Assembly (NCBI GenBank): GCA_023101885.1
Contig: JALPQD010000392.1
Span: 1,814,570-1,878,569 of the forward strand
Source: Typhlomys cinereus
Lineage: Eukaryota > Chordata > Mammalia > Rodentia > Platacanthomyidae
Direction of reading: 5' to 3'
Length of the DNA stretch: 64,000 nt
Below the pieces are notes generated by a model that worked only from the letters and a program-made list of their open reading frames with translations, did not search any database and was not told where the DNA came from. Position numbers and translations under genes: made by a program. This document shows positions 1-15,095 of this stretch, one piece after another. Within the stretch, counting starts at the first letter, position 1. Every line of letters begins with the position of its first letter.

Positions 1-2421
<2,421 letters not shown>

Positions 2422-4125
2422 GACGTCCCACATGGGGAATGCTTCCCGAGAGCGGTCAGGCGCCCACTGCATTGGCACCACACAAACACACAGATTGTTC
2501 CTGGTGTCTGTTTCCAGCTGGGCCAAGGAGCCGCTTCTGCTTCCAGTCAGCGAACTATGAGCCTGTGTGCTCCCCAGAGAACAGGGACTTCCGCCCTCTG
2601 TGGAGTAGATCGCAGCTGGGTCCAGCGCCTGCAGCCCAGCCCCCTGCAGTGGAAAGCACCATGACACCCACTGCCAGGACCACTGCCCAATGGATGGACT
2701 GAGGACTCACAGTCCTTGACTTCTGGCTGACCGTTGGAGAGCTTTATTGTAGGACCCGGAAAAGCATGAATGACCTTAGTACATTCACGTACTGAAGTCC
2801 ATGAATGACCGTAGAGGCTGCACTCAGCAGATGTCAGCACGGTGATTAGTTGGTGAAGCTGTTGCCCAGACTGAAGGTCAATTTTTAGGGGTGGGAACTT
2901 TTTAAAATTGTTCATATATAACAAACACAGGGCACTCTCGTAGTTTCAGATATATTTCTAAAAGCTTAACAGTTCATTTTCAACTGAATCGCATTTAGGG
3001 ATCTGCGTTTTAAGGTTCTTTTTTTTTTTTTTTAGACAGTAAGTTGCAGGTCCACACCATGTAAACATGCATTCAACAAATTATCACTGATATCCTATAC
3101 AAAGTCGCAGAACCCTGCCTTAGTGATTACGGTTACACTAAAGAGGTGCACTGCCAATAATTAATCCAATAGTTGTTGACAACCTGCATGCAGATTGTGG
3201 TTTGGGGTGAGACTAGAACACCCCCCCTACATAACAAAACATGCATTTGCATGGGCTCAAACCTGTACAATGTAATGTTTGTACCTTTTTCTTTTTCTTT
3301 TGCCAAGGTAAAACTGTTCTGTCATCTCTTGCTAAAGTCCATTTGGCGAAACAAGCATACCTGCTTCTTTACCTGATTCTGAATGATTCTGGGGATGCTT
3401 TTGCAGCAATGTGCTCACTGAGATACTGAATGGGGAGGGGTGGGGGGAAGCACGTGAGAGAATGTACTATTAATCCGAGAGCTGTCTCTGTCTTCTCAGA
3501 AGATGTTAATAGTTTGTTATTAGTCAGAGAGTATTACTATGTTAGATTATTTTTAAAGATGAAAACCTGTATGATAGGCTGGATACTTTCTGTATTCTGA
3601 GAGTGTACAGTATACGGTTATCTATAGTCAAAGTTTATATTGACAGGGTTATGTTTGCTCTGCCATATATTATATATATAAGCAAAAGAGATTGGTAAAG
3701 TGCCACAATATTCCAAATAGTTCTTGAGTTGCAGCCTTTTTTTCTCATCCTCTAATTTGAAAATGAGATGTGCAGCAAAAACTAGGGAAATGACTTTTAG
3801 TCTTTGGGATGGCCACATTTTATTGATAGTCCCATTTCCCAGCATGCCTTGGGAAGCCGTGCTGGACTCCAGAGTCTAAGGAGCTGCTGTCCATCCACCT
3901 GTCCTCCCTCTCTTCCTCTCTTCGAGCATCCGTTCCAAGGACGGGTGTCACGCCCGTCCCGTCCCTCATGTTTGGGGGTACGGTGTGGGTCCTCAGCTCT
4001 CTTCTCTGCGAGCGCCTAACGTGCTCGGCTTGCAAGCACTGATTTGTATATTGGCAAATCCCACCAGGGCTTCTCTCTCAGTTTGGTGTGCTTTCTCTGT
4101 CATTAAATGGACCATTCCCATGACG
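2422..4125 (+). other. Btbd11: Btbd11 3' UTR (probable extent)
   Basis: Mostly unique, non-repetitive sequence follows the stop codon, with a T-run at about 3019-3033 and an AT-rich middle, as is usual for a long mammalian 3' UTR. A single-base variant polyadenylation hexamer ATTAAA at 4102-4107 is the best candidate end, followed by T/GT-rich sequence. SINE density rises again from about 4330. The extent is inferred; no transcript evidence is available. Confidence 0.55.
4102..4107 (+). terminator. Candidate Btbd11 polyadenylation signal (ATTAAA)
   Basis: ATTAAA, the commonest variant of AATAAA, lies about 1.7 kb after the Btbd11 stop codon and just before a T-rich stretch (TCCTTTGTCCTG). 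No canonical AATAAA stands out between the stop and this point. Confidence 0.45.
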
Positions 4126-4329
4126 CGCGTCCTTTGTCCTGTATACATGAGCTCTTCACCCAAGCTGGGGCCTAGCTTCAGTTCAGAGGTTCAGAAATGG
4201 GATGCTGCATAGAAGGCAGGGTTCCTGAGGGCAGCTGTGGGGGCAGGGCTGGGATCTGCACAGGCTGGGGTGGTTCCCAGGGTTTCCTTCCTGTCGTGCA
4301 TAGAACTATGGGGGATAGGGGGTGGGTGA

Positions 4330-4610
4330 GAAGATGACTCCATTGGTAAAATATTTGTCATGCAAATAGAGGAAATTGAATTCGATTCCTAGAAACTACA
4401 TAAGAGCTGGGCTTGATAGTGCATGCTTCTAATCCTAGCACTGGGGTGATAGAGACAGGCAGATCCCAGGTTTAACTGACCAGCCCCGAGTCCCAGTGAA
4501 AGACCCTGTCTCAAAAAATAAGGCAGATACCTCCTGAGGAATGACACCCAAAGTTGACCTCTGGTCTCCCCATACACAAGCTCACAAAAATACCCCCCAA
4601 AGAGGAAGAA
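4330..4610 (+). repeat. B4-like composite SINE (ID head plus B1 body)
   Basis: An ID-like head (TTTGTCATGCAAATAGAGG) leads into a B1-type body with TAATCCTAGCACTGGGG and CCCTGTCTCAAAAAATAA, then a B3/B4-type tail (GTTGACCTCTGGTCTCC). It is degenerate, so an old copy. Confidence 0.6.
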
Positions 4611-5239
4611 AGATAAGTAATCTTAGCATGCTGTACCTCTACCTAGGATGAGTCTGAGCTAATAAATACAACAGGGTGTGGTTAGCCTGGGGGACAAGCA
4701 GCTCTCTTCTTGCATGCCATCATCACTGAGAACAAGCCCCCACCTAGTGGACTCTAGTTCCTGCCCAGCCTGACCCAACCAACTCAGGTCCTTACGGAGT
4801 TGGTGCCTCAGGTAATCCACAGAGACCAGATCAAGCAAAGACCAGCCTGCCCTGGGAGACCCGTGAAGAAGGCTGGGAAAGAGCCAGCCGCATCCCTCCT
4901 CAGCAGTCAGGTCTGTTTGTTCCTTCAGAAGCAGCCAGGGGCCAGAATCCTGAGCCAGACCCAAAGAGCAGAAGGTCAACTGTTTCTGATCATGCTTCAT
5001 CCTCTGCATAGCCTCAGGTGAGCGAGCCCTTTGATTGGTTCCTTTCAGGAAGATGAAGTGCTGTCCTCACATCTGATGGCTCCTTATCCTGACAGGCAGC
5101 TTTGTCACTGGGGGCACAAGTAGAGGGCCCTCAGCATGGTATTAGGGTCTCCTATCTGCCTGCCACATATCCAGACACTTGAAAAGGTGCCCATTCCCCC
5201 GGTAACCCATCTTAGACACGCTATCCCTGAATACCATCT

Positions 5240-5610
5240 GTGTTGGTTTTATATCTCGTTGCCGCAACACATACCTGACCCAGACAACCGGGGAAAAAGC
5301 TCACAATCCCAGGCTTCAGCCCCTCGAGGCAGGAGAGTCGCACAGGAGCCGAGGGAACTGACAGCACCACACCCGCAGCAAGAGCCCAGGCAAGGACCGT
5401 GCTGCTCACTTGCCTGCCTGCCAGTGCTCAGCGAGCGCTCCATCTGCAGCCACCCTGCCCGGGGAATGGACCCGCCCACGATGGGCTGGGTCTTCCCCTG
5501 TCACTCATGCAGTCAAGATAATCTCGTCCAATCTTGGCCTTAACTAGATAACTCTTCATAATTATATCCAGAAGCCCACCTCCCAAGTGCCAGGTAGACA
5601 GCCAAAACTA
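5240..5610 (+). repeat. Medium-reiteration rodent repeat, LTR-like
   Basis: The segment contains the arrangement GATGGGCTGGGTCTTCCC, a degenerate AGATAACTCTTCATAATTAT stretch and an end AACTAACCATCAC. A related copy occurs at about 61,220-61,590. It resembles an abundant rodent repeat (MaLR-type LTR or URR1-type); the family name cannot be settled by eye. Confidence 0.5.
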
Positions 5611-6159
5611 ACCATCACACCACCTATTCTCCTTGAAGAAGAAACCTTACCCAAGATGGAGATAAGACGCTGATACCCACCACAGATAACTCAGCAAAAA
5701 CAGGAAGCAAACTCACTCCCATTCAAGGGTTTGGATGGGAGACCCCTAAGATTCTGTGATGCTGGTCAGTGTCCTTTGATTCTGGCTTAAAGGGTCCTGT
5801 CAAGACCCTTCCATCACCCAGTACTCACCCAAAGCTTTGTTGGCAAAAGTTACTAAGGACAGCCCTTTCGCCTGAGGTCTGCTCTCAGAATGCAGCACGC
5901 CCGTCCTGTATGCACCTGGTCTTTTCTACCTTGCCTCATATGGAGGCTGCAGAAGTATTGCCTCCCACTTCTCCCTTTCTGACCACGCCCCCTCCCTCAC
6001 AGGCTGACAGTCCTGTTCCCTCAGTACTCTCTCTCAAGATCAAGAACCTAAGAACCCTGATTTTCCAACTTGGTTGTACCCCCTGGCTACCTTTGAAAGG
6101 ATGGACACGTTACCTGCATGTCTAGTTGGTATTTTCCTCTTTTGAAAATTTGTAGTTAG

Positions 6160-6395
6160 GGCTAGGGAGATAGTATACTTGCCTAGTGTGCATAAAGCCC
6201 TGGGTTCAATATCTGGCACTGCAGAGACTGGGTATGGTCATGCGTGCCTGAAATTCCAGCCATCAGTAGGAGTCAGGAGGATCAGAAGTTCAAGGTCATC
6301 CTCCACTACTAGCAAATTAAGACCAACTTGAACTGCACGAGAGAGTATCTTTAAAAAAAAAAAGAAAGAAAGAAAGAAAAGAAAAAAGAAAATTT
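6160..6395 (+). repeat. B4-like SINE with AAAG-rich tail
   Basis: An ID-like head (TTGCCTAGTGTGCATAAAGC) is followed by a B1-like body and an A-rich (AAAG)n tail at about 6352-6390. It is degenerate and plus-oriented. Confidence 0.65.
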
Positions 6396-8171
6396 ATGAT
6401 TAACTATAATTAACTACTGAGATTTTGGAAGCACAGAGTTTCCCACTGCTAACAGCAGAAAAAAAGCATTTTCAAGCTTCTAATACTGAGCAGAGGGAGG
6501 AAGAAATTGACAATTCGTGTAAGAAAAAGAAAGTTAAGGACGTTGCCCTCTGTTTTTAGAACTTTCTTCAACAGAAGAAATTCCCATGATGGTTTGTGAT
6601 TTTTCCCAGAGGATGTAGGGAAATTATCCACCCAAACCAAACTCATAATTCTTGTATCAACGCATGTCTCACATAGTCAAGTATCAAGAAATGTTAGGTC
6701 AGCACAATGAACAGAGCTTGTTCAACTGGTTTCCATTCCTATACAATATGACATTTAATTATCAGTGTCGTAGAGATTTGCTCTTCCAAATTCCTGTCTA
6801 CTCAGAAAGATGAGGCATACGCTGGCAGCTCATGAATACGGCTCCCATAGTATGTAAGGTCTCTGGCCCCACAAATGGCCCCAACAGGGTCCTGACACCC
6901 CAGCTCTCAGGAGAGCGTTGGAGACCATGGACCTGCGAACTAGGAGGAGGTAATCACACCTCCTAATGAACGTGCGAGATATCAGCTCACCATGGAGCCA
7001 GCACCAGGCTCCTAAGTCCTTTGCTGCCACTTGATGTAGGACCCTCGTCCCCCACCCCTCCACTGAGGCATCTCCTTAATGCCTCTGTCACCTCTGTTCC
7101 TTCCAGCCCGGCCGATCCCTTCAAACCTGAAGCAGGTGTCTTGGGACATGGCCATTTCGGAAGCTGGTATGATCCTTTTTTTTTTTTTTTCCGCCCTCCT
7201 TAAAAATAACCCAGCAGATTTTGAACTTCCTGTTTGGGAGGGGAAAAAATAGAACTCATACCCAGCAATCAAGTTGCACTTTGGTTCCCGTTCCTGATGA
7301 GGCAGGCGGATAACGAGTGCCCTGAGAAAGGACACATCTCCAAGTTTAGCTCCGAATCTGAAAAGACAATCTGTCTGCGTGAATAGGCAATTAAAAGAGA
7401 TGCCCTGATGTTGATACATTCCACTGGCTGTTGCTTTTCAGAGTTAACCTTCTGATGAGTCGTGAATGTTAATGTCTCTGGGGAGCTGTAAAGAGAAGAG
7501 GCTGGCGGGTAGAGGCCTCTGTACTGGGCACAGAGCTCACCCCTGCCCTTGCTTCTGCCATTGGCCGGGTCTTTCCACCCTCCTGGACCTTTTTCCTCAG
7601 CTCCAAGACTTCTCTAAGCTGAGCCTACACCGAAACATGCCACTCTCCCTTATGACATTCATGTGTTCAAACCTTAGGGTGACATCTTTTAGTGAGGTAG
7701 AACATTCTGGTATGGTGAGTTTCCTTTGATTTGTTGTTCGAGACAGGGTCTCAAGAGTCCAGACTAGCTTTGAACTTGCTGTATGGCTGAGGAATTGAAC
7801 TTTTGATCTTCCTGCTTCTTTCTCCTGAGTGTGAGGATCACAAGCCCTTCTGTTTATAGATTTGCAAGAAGTTGCTGGTTTGTGCAAAAAGGTCCTACAT
7901 CCCCTGTCCAGTTTCCTCCAGTGGTGAAAGATCTGTGAGTCTAGTACAACTAAACCAAGAAACTGATGCTAATATGAAGTGTGTATGTTGCTCTTTATGA
8001 CATCACATGCAGATCAGTATTTGGCCACCACCAAGATCTGCCTCAGGCTACTCCCTCTAAGTCATCCCCACTCACTGCTCCAGCCCTGGCAACCACTTAC
8101 AAGACTGTTGTCTCTGTAATTCTGTCATTTGGAGAATGCTATGTCAACAGTCAGGTGATAAGTGTCAAATG

Positions 8172-8417
8172 TATGTTCCCATCTTTTTTTTTTTTTATTC
8201 AATTGTGTGTGTGTACGCGCGTGTGTATGCGTGTGTGTGTAGAACCACGGACGAATTCACAGGCTCCGCCCTACCGGGACCAGAAACGCAGGCCGCCCCC
8301 ATTCCCGCCTGGCGTCTATACGTGGGATCTGGGATCTGAACTCAGGACCTTCTGCCTGCAAGGCAGAGGCTTAACTTCTGAGCCACCTCTCCAGCCCCCA
8401 ATATGTTCCCATCTTTT
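8172..8417 (-). mobile_element. Young B2-superfamily SINE with 16-bp target duplication
   Basis: A minus-strand copy of the lineage SINE: its 5' head reads as CCACCTCTCCAGCCCC near 8400 and its A-tail as the T-run at 8188-8199. The same 16 bp (TATGTTCCCATCTTTT) stand at 8172-8187 and 8402-8417, a perfect target-site duplication showing L1-driven insertion. The body retains many CpGs, which points to a recent copy. Confidence 0.85.
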
Positions 8418-8574
8418 CCTTCCTTCCCTCCTTCCTTCCTTCCCTCCTTCCTTCCTTCCCTCCTTCCCTCCTTCCCTCCCTCCCTCCTTCCTTCCTTCCT
8501 TCCTTCCTTCCTTCCTTCTTCCTTCCTTCTTTCCTTCCTTCCTTCCTTCCTTCCTTCCTTCCTTCCTTCCTCCT
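8414..8574. repeat. (TTCC)n/(CTCC)n polypyrimidine tract
   Basis: About 160 bp of almost pure pyrimidine built from TTCC with CTCC and TTCTT variants, directly beside the right target duplication of the preceding SINE. It gives false ORFs of Pro-Ser-Phe-Leu on one strand and Lys-Glu-Gly-Arg on the other. Confidence 0.95.
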
Positions 8575-8584
8575 TTTTCTTCCT

Positions 8585-8800
8585 GTAGTACTGGGGGTTG
8601 AATCCAAGGCCTCATGCATGCAGCACAAGTGTTGTACCACTAAGCTGTTTCCCCAGCCTTTTTTTTTTTACTTTCTTATCATGAGAGAGAATTTTCTCTA
8701 AGTGGCCCGGGCTTGGCCTTGAATTTGTGGCTCGCCTACTTCAGCCTCCTGAGTAGCTGGGATAGAAGATCTGTACTATCAGGCATGGTTTCTTTGTTCC
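8585..8800 (-). repeat. ID-like plus B1-like SINE, minus strand
   Basis: Read on the minus strand, an ID-type segment (complement of TGCAGCACAAGTGTTGTACC and CCCCAGCC) adjoins a B1-type segment (complement of CAGCCTCCTGAGTAGCTGGG). The copy is degenerate. Confidence 0.6.
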
Positions 8801-8822
8801 TTTTAATCTCTTGGTAGATTCC

Positions 8823-8881
8823 ACTCCTCTCTGTTTCTCTGTCTGTCTCTCTGTCTCTGTCTCTGTCTCTGTCTCTCTGTT

Positions 8882-8914
<33 letters not shown>

Positions 8915-8937
8915 CTTTCGCCTCTCTCTCACTCTCA
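8823..8937. repeat. (TCTG/TCTC)n simple repeat
   Basis: Some 115 bp of TCTG and TCTC units, pyrimidine-rich on the plus strand, with minor interruptions. Confidence 0.93.
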
Positions 8938-10560
8938 CCCAGAGCCCCTGACAGGCAAACAGGCAAGCAACCTACCACTAAGTGACATCACTCTGGTTAG
9001 CAGATCAGACCCGGCTCTGACCACTGACTTCTGGTCCTCATGCTCAGAAAGCAGTTGTCTCCTTATCTTGCAGTAAGCACATGTCAGAAGGCCCCTGTCA
9101 TGCTGGGGATGGATCCGTGAAGTCCAGACCAGGCTAAGTGGGCTTTCAACTGAGCAGCAAGGTCCGTCCTCAGGCGGCTGACTGTGAACCCTCTCCTTGG
9201 GGACACAGGAGGCGCGCTGCAGACCTACTCTGAATATGAGGTCAGAGTCGCCTCAGCCTGTGACTTCTGTCCAGCCCTCTGACCTCTCTGCCGGCAGTGA
9301 GGACATTTTAGCTGTATGCTGAGAAACTGCTCTCTCTGCCTGGGTTAAGCCTAAGCACTTAGGAACCAGTAACCTGTTCCCTCCCTGGCAGTGACCTAAA
9401 CAGATTTACCACTCCACAGGTACTACTGCTGCTCTGAACACAGGCCCCCGCCCCCACCCCCTCCTCCCCACTCAGCACCAAGCAGCCAACTACTCCCCCC
9501 TCTTTGATTCGGCCTCTCCTTCAGGGCTGGAACAGAAGGCAAGAAGCTTCTGGTTTATTTTAAGACTGCTGATGGGCAGCTTCAGCACTTGACGAGACCC
9601 CTGGGTATGAGGGTGGGGTGCGGGAGGGGGAGACACTCTGGAAGATCAAGAAGGGACAGATCACAAAGGTTGTCTTTTCTGCATTTACATCAAAGTGCAC
9701 GAGGGTGGGAGGATTTGGGGGAGACTCTGGTTCAAAATGGCTGTTGGGCAACCCCGAGCTTGTCAGCTGGGTGCTATGGGGAACAAGCGGGTGGGGAAGA
9801 AGAAATAGTGGTGTGATCACTCTCGTCCTTGTCGCGAGAACAGCTATATTCTTCCACACCTCAAAAGAATCCCCTCATACCTGAAAGACAGTGCTTGGGA
9901 AAGCGTGCAGATCCTGGTTTTGTCGTCGCCGTTGAAGAGGTAAGAATGTACGTGCAGTCTGTTTTTCTAGAAACTTAGACGAGGGAATGAATCTCTGTCC
10001 TAGAAATACAAGGGCTTCGGTTGGTTGGAGAATTTGCTAGAAGGCAGCCATGATGTGATTGCTTTAAAGAGTTAATTCAGACTGAGTGCTACCCTAATGG
10101 AAAGCTGGATTCTACAAGGAGGGAGGGTGCTCTGTGCACCAGAGCCATCCGGTCTCCCCAGGAGTCAGGCATTCTGCTCAGGACCAGTGGGAGTCACAGT
10201 CCCCTAGCAGCCAGCAATTCTGGTCAATTTAGGAAGAAAGATTTATCCAAATATAGTAGAGGATTCATACAACGGTTCAGAGTACTGGGAAAACAGAGCA
10301 TTTAGAAGAGACCTACAAGCTCAGGCACAAGAATTGGCGTGGCTGTGGTCACTGACCCCACCAAATACCGCAGAGGCAGCAATGAGGAAGGGCGCGTCTG
10401 CAGCGAGCAGGCCCCTGGCCCCTGGAAGCTGATGTCTCTCAGCCCTTTCCTCCTGCTGTTCCCTCCAGCCTCACCCACCAGGCAGAGTCAAGAGCACGGG
10501 ACCTTATCACAGCTACAGGGACCCAGATAGTGTGACAGTTAACAGTGTCAGCTTAGATCT

Positions 10561-10895
10561 CTAGTCACCTAGGAGACAGACCTCTGGCCAAGAGAGGAGT
10601 CCTGACACTGGGTTAATTGAGGGGAGAAGACCTGCCCTAAATGTAGGCAGCACCATTCTACAGGCTGGAGTCTCAAACTAGATAGAAGGAAGGAAGCGAG
10701 CTGCATGCCAGCGGGCGTCTCTCTGCTTCCTGACTGAGGATACAATGTAACCAGCTCCCTGCTCCTGCTACCATAATCTCCCTGCCATGATGGAGGAGAC
10801 CCTGGAAGTGCGAGCCAGAATAAATCCTCCCTGCCTTTAAGTTGCTTTTGTCTGGTGTTCTGTTGCAGCCACGAGAGAAGTAACTAACAACCAAA
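10561..10895 (+). repeat. Medium-reiteration rodent repeat
   Basis: It contains CTGCCATGATGGAGGAGACC, GCCAGAATAAATCCTCCCTG and TTAAGTTGCTTTTGTCTGG, a combination seen in an abundant rodent interspersed repeat with an internal AATAAA and an end near GTAACTAACAAC. The family name is not resolved. Confidence 0.55.
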
Positions 10896-11139
10896 CCGTG
10901 CGGTTCCTAAACTCGAAATGCACCAGTACAGGAGCGCGGCACATGTCCCCTGCATGTGATGAAGGTCGCAGCCTCGTGAGCAGGAAGCAAGCAGCTGCTT
11001 AGTCCAGAGGGGACATGGATGACTATCCCCAGTGTCTCCCAGAAACAGAAGAGCTCCGTGAGTGAGAGAAGTCAGCTTCCCTCAGCAAGAGCACAGGGCC
11101 TGCTCCAACATGGAACTCTGCCAGACTGTCCCAGTTCAT

Positions 11140-11420
11140 TTTCTTTTTAAAAAAAATATTTATTTATTTATTTAGTGTGTGTATCAGAGGACTGGGTGTC
11201 CCTTTGAAGGGCCAAGGGTGACTTCCGGAATCATCCTGGATTGTTTCTACCTCCCTGTTTCCCTCTAGGATTTCCCAGGCTCCACCCATCAGAGCCAGAA
11301 GTATAGGCTGTTGCCGTGTCTACCTGGCGTGGGACCTGGGTTTTACGTGGGACCTGGGATCCGAACTCAGGGCCTCCTGCTTTCGAGACAGAGGCTAAAC
11401 CCCTGAGCATCTCTCCAGCC
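11140..11420 (-). mobile_element. B2-superfamily SINE with short target duplication
   Basis: Minus-oriented: the tail is T/A-rich (ATTTATTTATTTAGTG) at the left and the head (CATCTCTCCAGCCC) at the right. CCCAGTTCA stands at 11130-11138 and again at 11421-11429, consistent with a 9-bp target duplication (more with mismatches). The body belongs to the older subfamily. Confidence 0.75.
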
Positions 11421-11619
11421 CCCAGTTCACTTTATAAACAAGAACTTTCAACAGTCTGAGCAAAGCTTTCCCCAGGCACGATGTGCCAATCATAGTGGTG
11501 CACACCTCTAGGATAGGGAGAACCAGAAGTTCAAACCAGCCTGACTACATGAAACCTTGTCTCAAATTAATTAGTTAGATAATTACTTAGTTAACTAAAT
11601 AAAATACAATGAAGAACGG

Positions 11620-11985
11620 TGCCTGTCATGGTTTGGAATGTGTCCCCCACAGTCTCATGTGTTTGGGAAGATCATGGCACCTTTGAGAGATGGAGCCTTG
11701 CTGGAGGAAGGTGGTTATTGGGGGTGGGTCTTGAGGTAGATTAGTCCCACCCTACCTCTTCTTTTACAGCAGCAGACTTGCAGCTCTCAGTTTCCAAGAT
11801 GTTTGCAGTGACCTAGACCTCCTCCAGCTTCTGGCAGCCAGCCATGCCACATCCCCCATGAAAGACTGTATCTCCCCTCTAGAACCATAAACTGAATAAA
11901 TCTCCCTCTCTCTCCTAAATTGCTTGACTCTGGGTGATCTCTCACAGCAACACACGAGAGTAACCAGTACAGTGACTTCCCCATT
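11620..11985 (+). repeat. MaLR-like solo LTR (probable)
   Basis: It opens with CATGGTTTGGAATGTGTCCC and ends with ACTGAATAAATCTCCCTCTC followed by CACAGCAACACACGAGAGTAA. This resembles the THE1/MST/MTE class of MaLR LTRs, with an internal polyadenylation hexamer. A related 3' part recurs at about 44,385-44,500. The name is inference. Confidence 0.5.
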
Positions 11986-12519
11986 ATAGGAATCATTCAA
12001 GAAAATGCTTGCTAACCCTGTGACGGCTGATTCAAGAAGTACATGTGGTAAAGTTTAAGGATTCTTGCAACTCACAATATTCATTCTTTCCTGTTCTGAA
12101 TTATCTATTTGGCCTCAGAAATCGGACATCAATCTTGATAGATCTGCTGTAGGATGTGTAATGACCTCTCAGCCTTCATTTCTCTCTTGCCAGTTCTGCA
12201 TCATATTAGCGCCCGCCCCCCGATCTGTCCTCATCAAGTTAGTGAGGCGGCAGATCAATTCATTATTCTTACTTATCTAATGTAGAAAGAAGAGAGATGG
12301 CCCACAAAACCCCACCGGCTAGGAAGAGGAAACCTAGCTAGCAGCAATTTAGTCAGTGAAAAATGGGAAGTCTTTTTATAAAAGAAAAAATGGACTTCAG
12401 TAATCAATCAAGTTGTTCTTTTTCTTTCTTCCCTTTTCCAACTAGAATATTCTATTTTTTAATTAGTGTAAAAAGTAACAGGTTTCCTAATGTTTCCTTC
12501 TTCATAGCATGTGCATGTG

Positions 12520-12826
12520 TGGTGTGTGTCCACGGACAGTCATGTCTGCATGCATGCAGGTGCCCGTGTGTGTGGAGACCCGAGGGTGATGTTAGTTAGG
12601 AGTCTTCTTCAGTCATTCTCCATCTTATTCATTGAGGCTGGGTCTCCCACTAGAACCCAGAGCTTGTAGACGCAGTTGTCCCCAGACAGCTTTCTCCAGG
12701 GACCAGCTTCTGAGTGCTGGAACCAAAGGCAATACCACCTGGTGTTTACGTGGCCCTGGGAACCTGAGTTCTGGTCCTCACGCTTGTACGTGAGGTGTTG
12801 CAGCCACTGAACCGTCTCCCCAGCCC
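12520..12826 (-). repeat. Old B2-like composite SINE, minus strand
   Basis: The right edge (CCGTCTCCCCAGCCC) is the complement of the common GGGCTGGGGAGACGG head and the left side is GTGTGT/CATGCATGCAGG tail. The central part is diverged. Confidence 0.55.
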
Positions 12827-14799
12827 TCGTTATGGTGTTTTCACATGTAATTTCTTTTCCTTTTGGTGACCATCCACATCCTGATTTTACCTGTGCGTTC
12901 ATAAACACCTCCTAGGGATTCACATGGGATACAGCTGAGAAGCTGAAAGCTTTGCTGGGGTTTGAGGTAAGTACATGCTTTGATGGGTAAAGAGGTTTTT
13001 CTTGAGACAAGATCAAGCATGTCCCAAGCTGTTGTTTTGCAGGCAAGGATGGAACTTCTGATCTTTTTGCCTCTACCTCCCATGTGCTGGGATTATAACT
13101 GGTTTATGTGGTGCTGGAGAGTGAACCCAGGGCTTCAACTAAACTACAGATCCAGACCTGTTTTTCAAATACTTTTAGTCTTTGACACTTTCACATCTAA
13201 CATGCATACTTTCATTTGGCTGGTCCTCCTCCCTGCTTCATCCCCACTCCATCCTGCCTGTCCTCTTCTCTCCCCTTATGTTTCTTTTCCATTTTCATAT
13301 TACATATTCTATTACCCTCCCCACAGCTCCTTCCTCAAAACCTCTTTACTCCTCTATGGTCTTTCCAGTTTCGTGACTGACAACCACACTCACTTCTGCA
13401 TCCGGGCACAGACTATGTGTGTATGTTTCTAATGAAATCACTCTGCTACTATGCAGCAAACTCTCCAAAGACAGTATCTTTTTTTTTTTTTCATTGTGTT
13501 TGGTGGGTCCAATGTAGCCCAGGCTAGCCTCAATCTTTCTATGTAGCTGAGGATGAACTACTACTTCTGCTTCTGCCTTCTGAGTACTGGGATTACAGGC
13601 ATGCATCTTGCCAATGCAATCCAGGTACAAACATGACACAAGGCAACTTTATTTGTCACACATCTCTTCAACTGGGTTCAATGGGAAAAAAAAGTAAAAA
13701 TGAAAACACGAGTTGGCAAAGTGCCTGATGATTGATTGCCCTCACCAACCTCAGTGTCCCCCCTCACTGGATGTGATTGCGTCAGCAAAGCAGGGGACAG
13801 AGGCTGTCTTACAGCACTGTTGAGAAACAGCCGTGTTCACAGAAGCTGCACAGGAGAGAAGCTGGGCCCAGGTCAGGCCCCGGAGCTGGCAGCCTCTAGT
13901 GTCATCGCTGAGTGCTGACCCGCCGCCTCCCAGCAGCTCCCAGTCCCCAAAACCAGCCGTGGTTCTGTGAGCCCCGTTCCTGCTACGCTGTGGAGGAGGA
14001 GGAGGGTCTGCTTGGTTCCGGCTCTGATTTGTGACAGTCGTCAGCGTTGCTCCCTGGAGACCCGGGAGCTCCTTCTGCTCAGCGCTGTCAGGTAGGGAAT
14101 CGCACCATGTGACTGGCAGCCCACTGTCACGCTTCACCCCAGAGGCAATGGGAACAAAGCCTAGGTACCACGCCACTAGGTACCACAGCCACACGTCCTG
14201 CGTGCTGAGTCAGAGGCGTTTCTGTCCCTGAAATGTCATCAGCTGTCACCTGTGCGTGGGGCCTCTCGCTCTCCTCTTTCTATGTGGTCTCAATCCGCAT
14301 AGTAAATTCATGTGAGAATTTTTAATATTTTATTCATTTGAGGGGCAAAGAGCAGAAGTGGGAGGGGCACACGCATGCCATAGTACACAGGTGGAGGCCA
14401 AAAAAAGGACAGCTTTCAAAAGTCAGTTCTCTCCTTCCACCGTGTGGATTTCAAGGGATTGAACTAAGGCACCAGGTTTGCAAACAGGCGCATTAACCAC
14501 CGAGCTATCCTGCAGGTCCTGGTAGCTTCCATTCCACTTCACAGATGAGGAAGCCGAGGCGAGACTGGACTGGAGGCAGAAGCTGGTAGACCTTCCTCCC
14601 GACCTGCCTAGGCATCCAGGATGCCTCCTTTAGAGTGTCTGGAGGAAGAGGATAAGGCCCCTGGGCCAAGATAGCTATGGCCTTGTATATCTGTGATCGG
14701 CTGTTATACCATGAGCAACTTCCTCTCAGTGGAATTCTTATATGTTTGGGAGAAGGAAGTCTTCAGTAGAGCAGGAATTTGACTAAAAATCAACCAACA

Positions 14800-15033
14800 G
14801 GGCTGGAGAGGTGACTCAGGGCTAAGATTCTGCCTCACAAGCAGAAGGTCCTGAGTTCAGATCCCAGGTCCCATGTAAAAATGCCAGGCAGAAATGGTGG
14901 CAGCCTGCACTTCTGACCCTGGTGGGTGGAGCCTGGGAAATCCCAGAGCTAAGCAAAAAAGAAGTAGAAGCAATTCAGGGTGATTCCCAAAGTCACACCC
15001 TTGGTTTTCCACAGGGACACACAGTGTCGTCTG

Positions 15034-15075
<42 letters not shown>

Positions 15076-15095
15076 TAAAATAAAGTTTAAAACAT
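14800..15095 (+). mobile_element. B2-superfamily SINE, older subfamily
   Basis: The head is GGGCTGGAGAGGTGACTCAG, then CAAGCAGAAGGTCCTGAG and the subfamily mark CATGTAAAAATGCCAGGCAG. A CA run (15042-15071) and ACTAAATAAAATAAAG tail close it. It stands directly upstream of a second, younger copy. Confidence 0.85.

Noticed and set aside
7981..8640. ORFs with Pro-Ser-Phe-Leu or Lys-Glu-Gly-Arg repeats
   Set aside because: Produced by the (TTCC)n tract and the neighbouring SINE.
13751..14194. 147-codon minus-strand ORF in the intergenic region
   Set aside because: Composition and content show no domain, and there are no splice or CpG signals; likely chance in GC-rich unique DNA.
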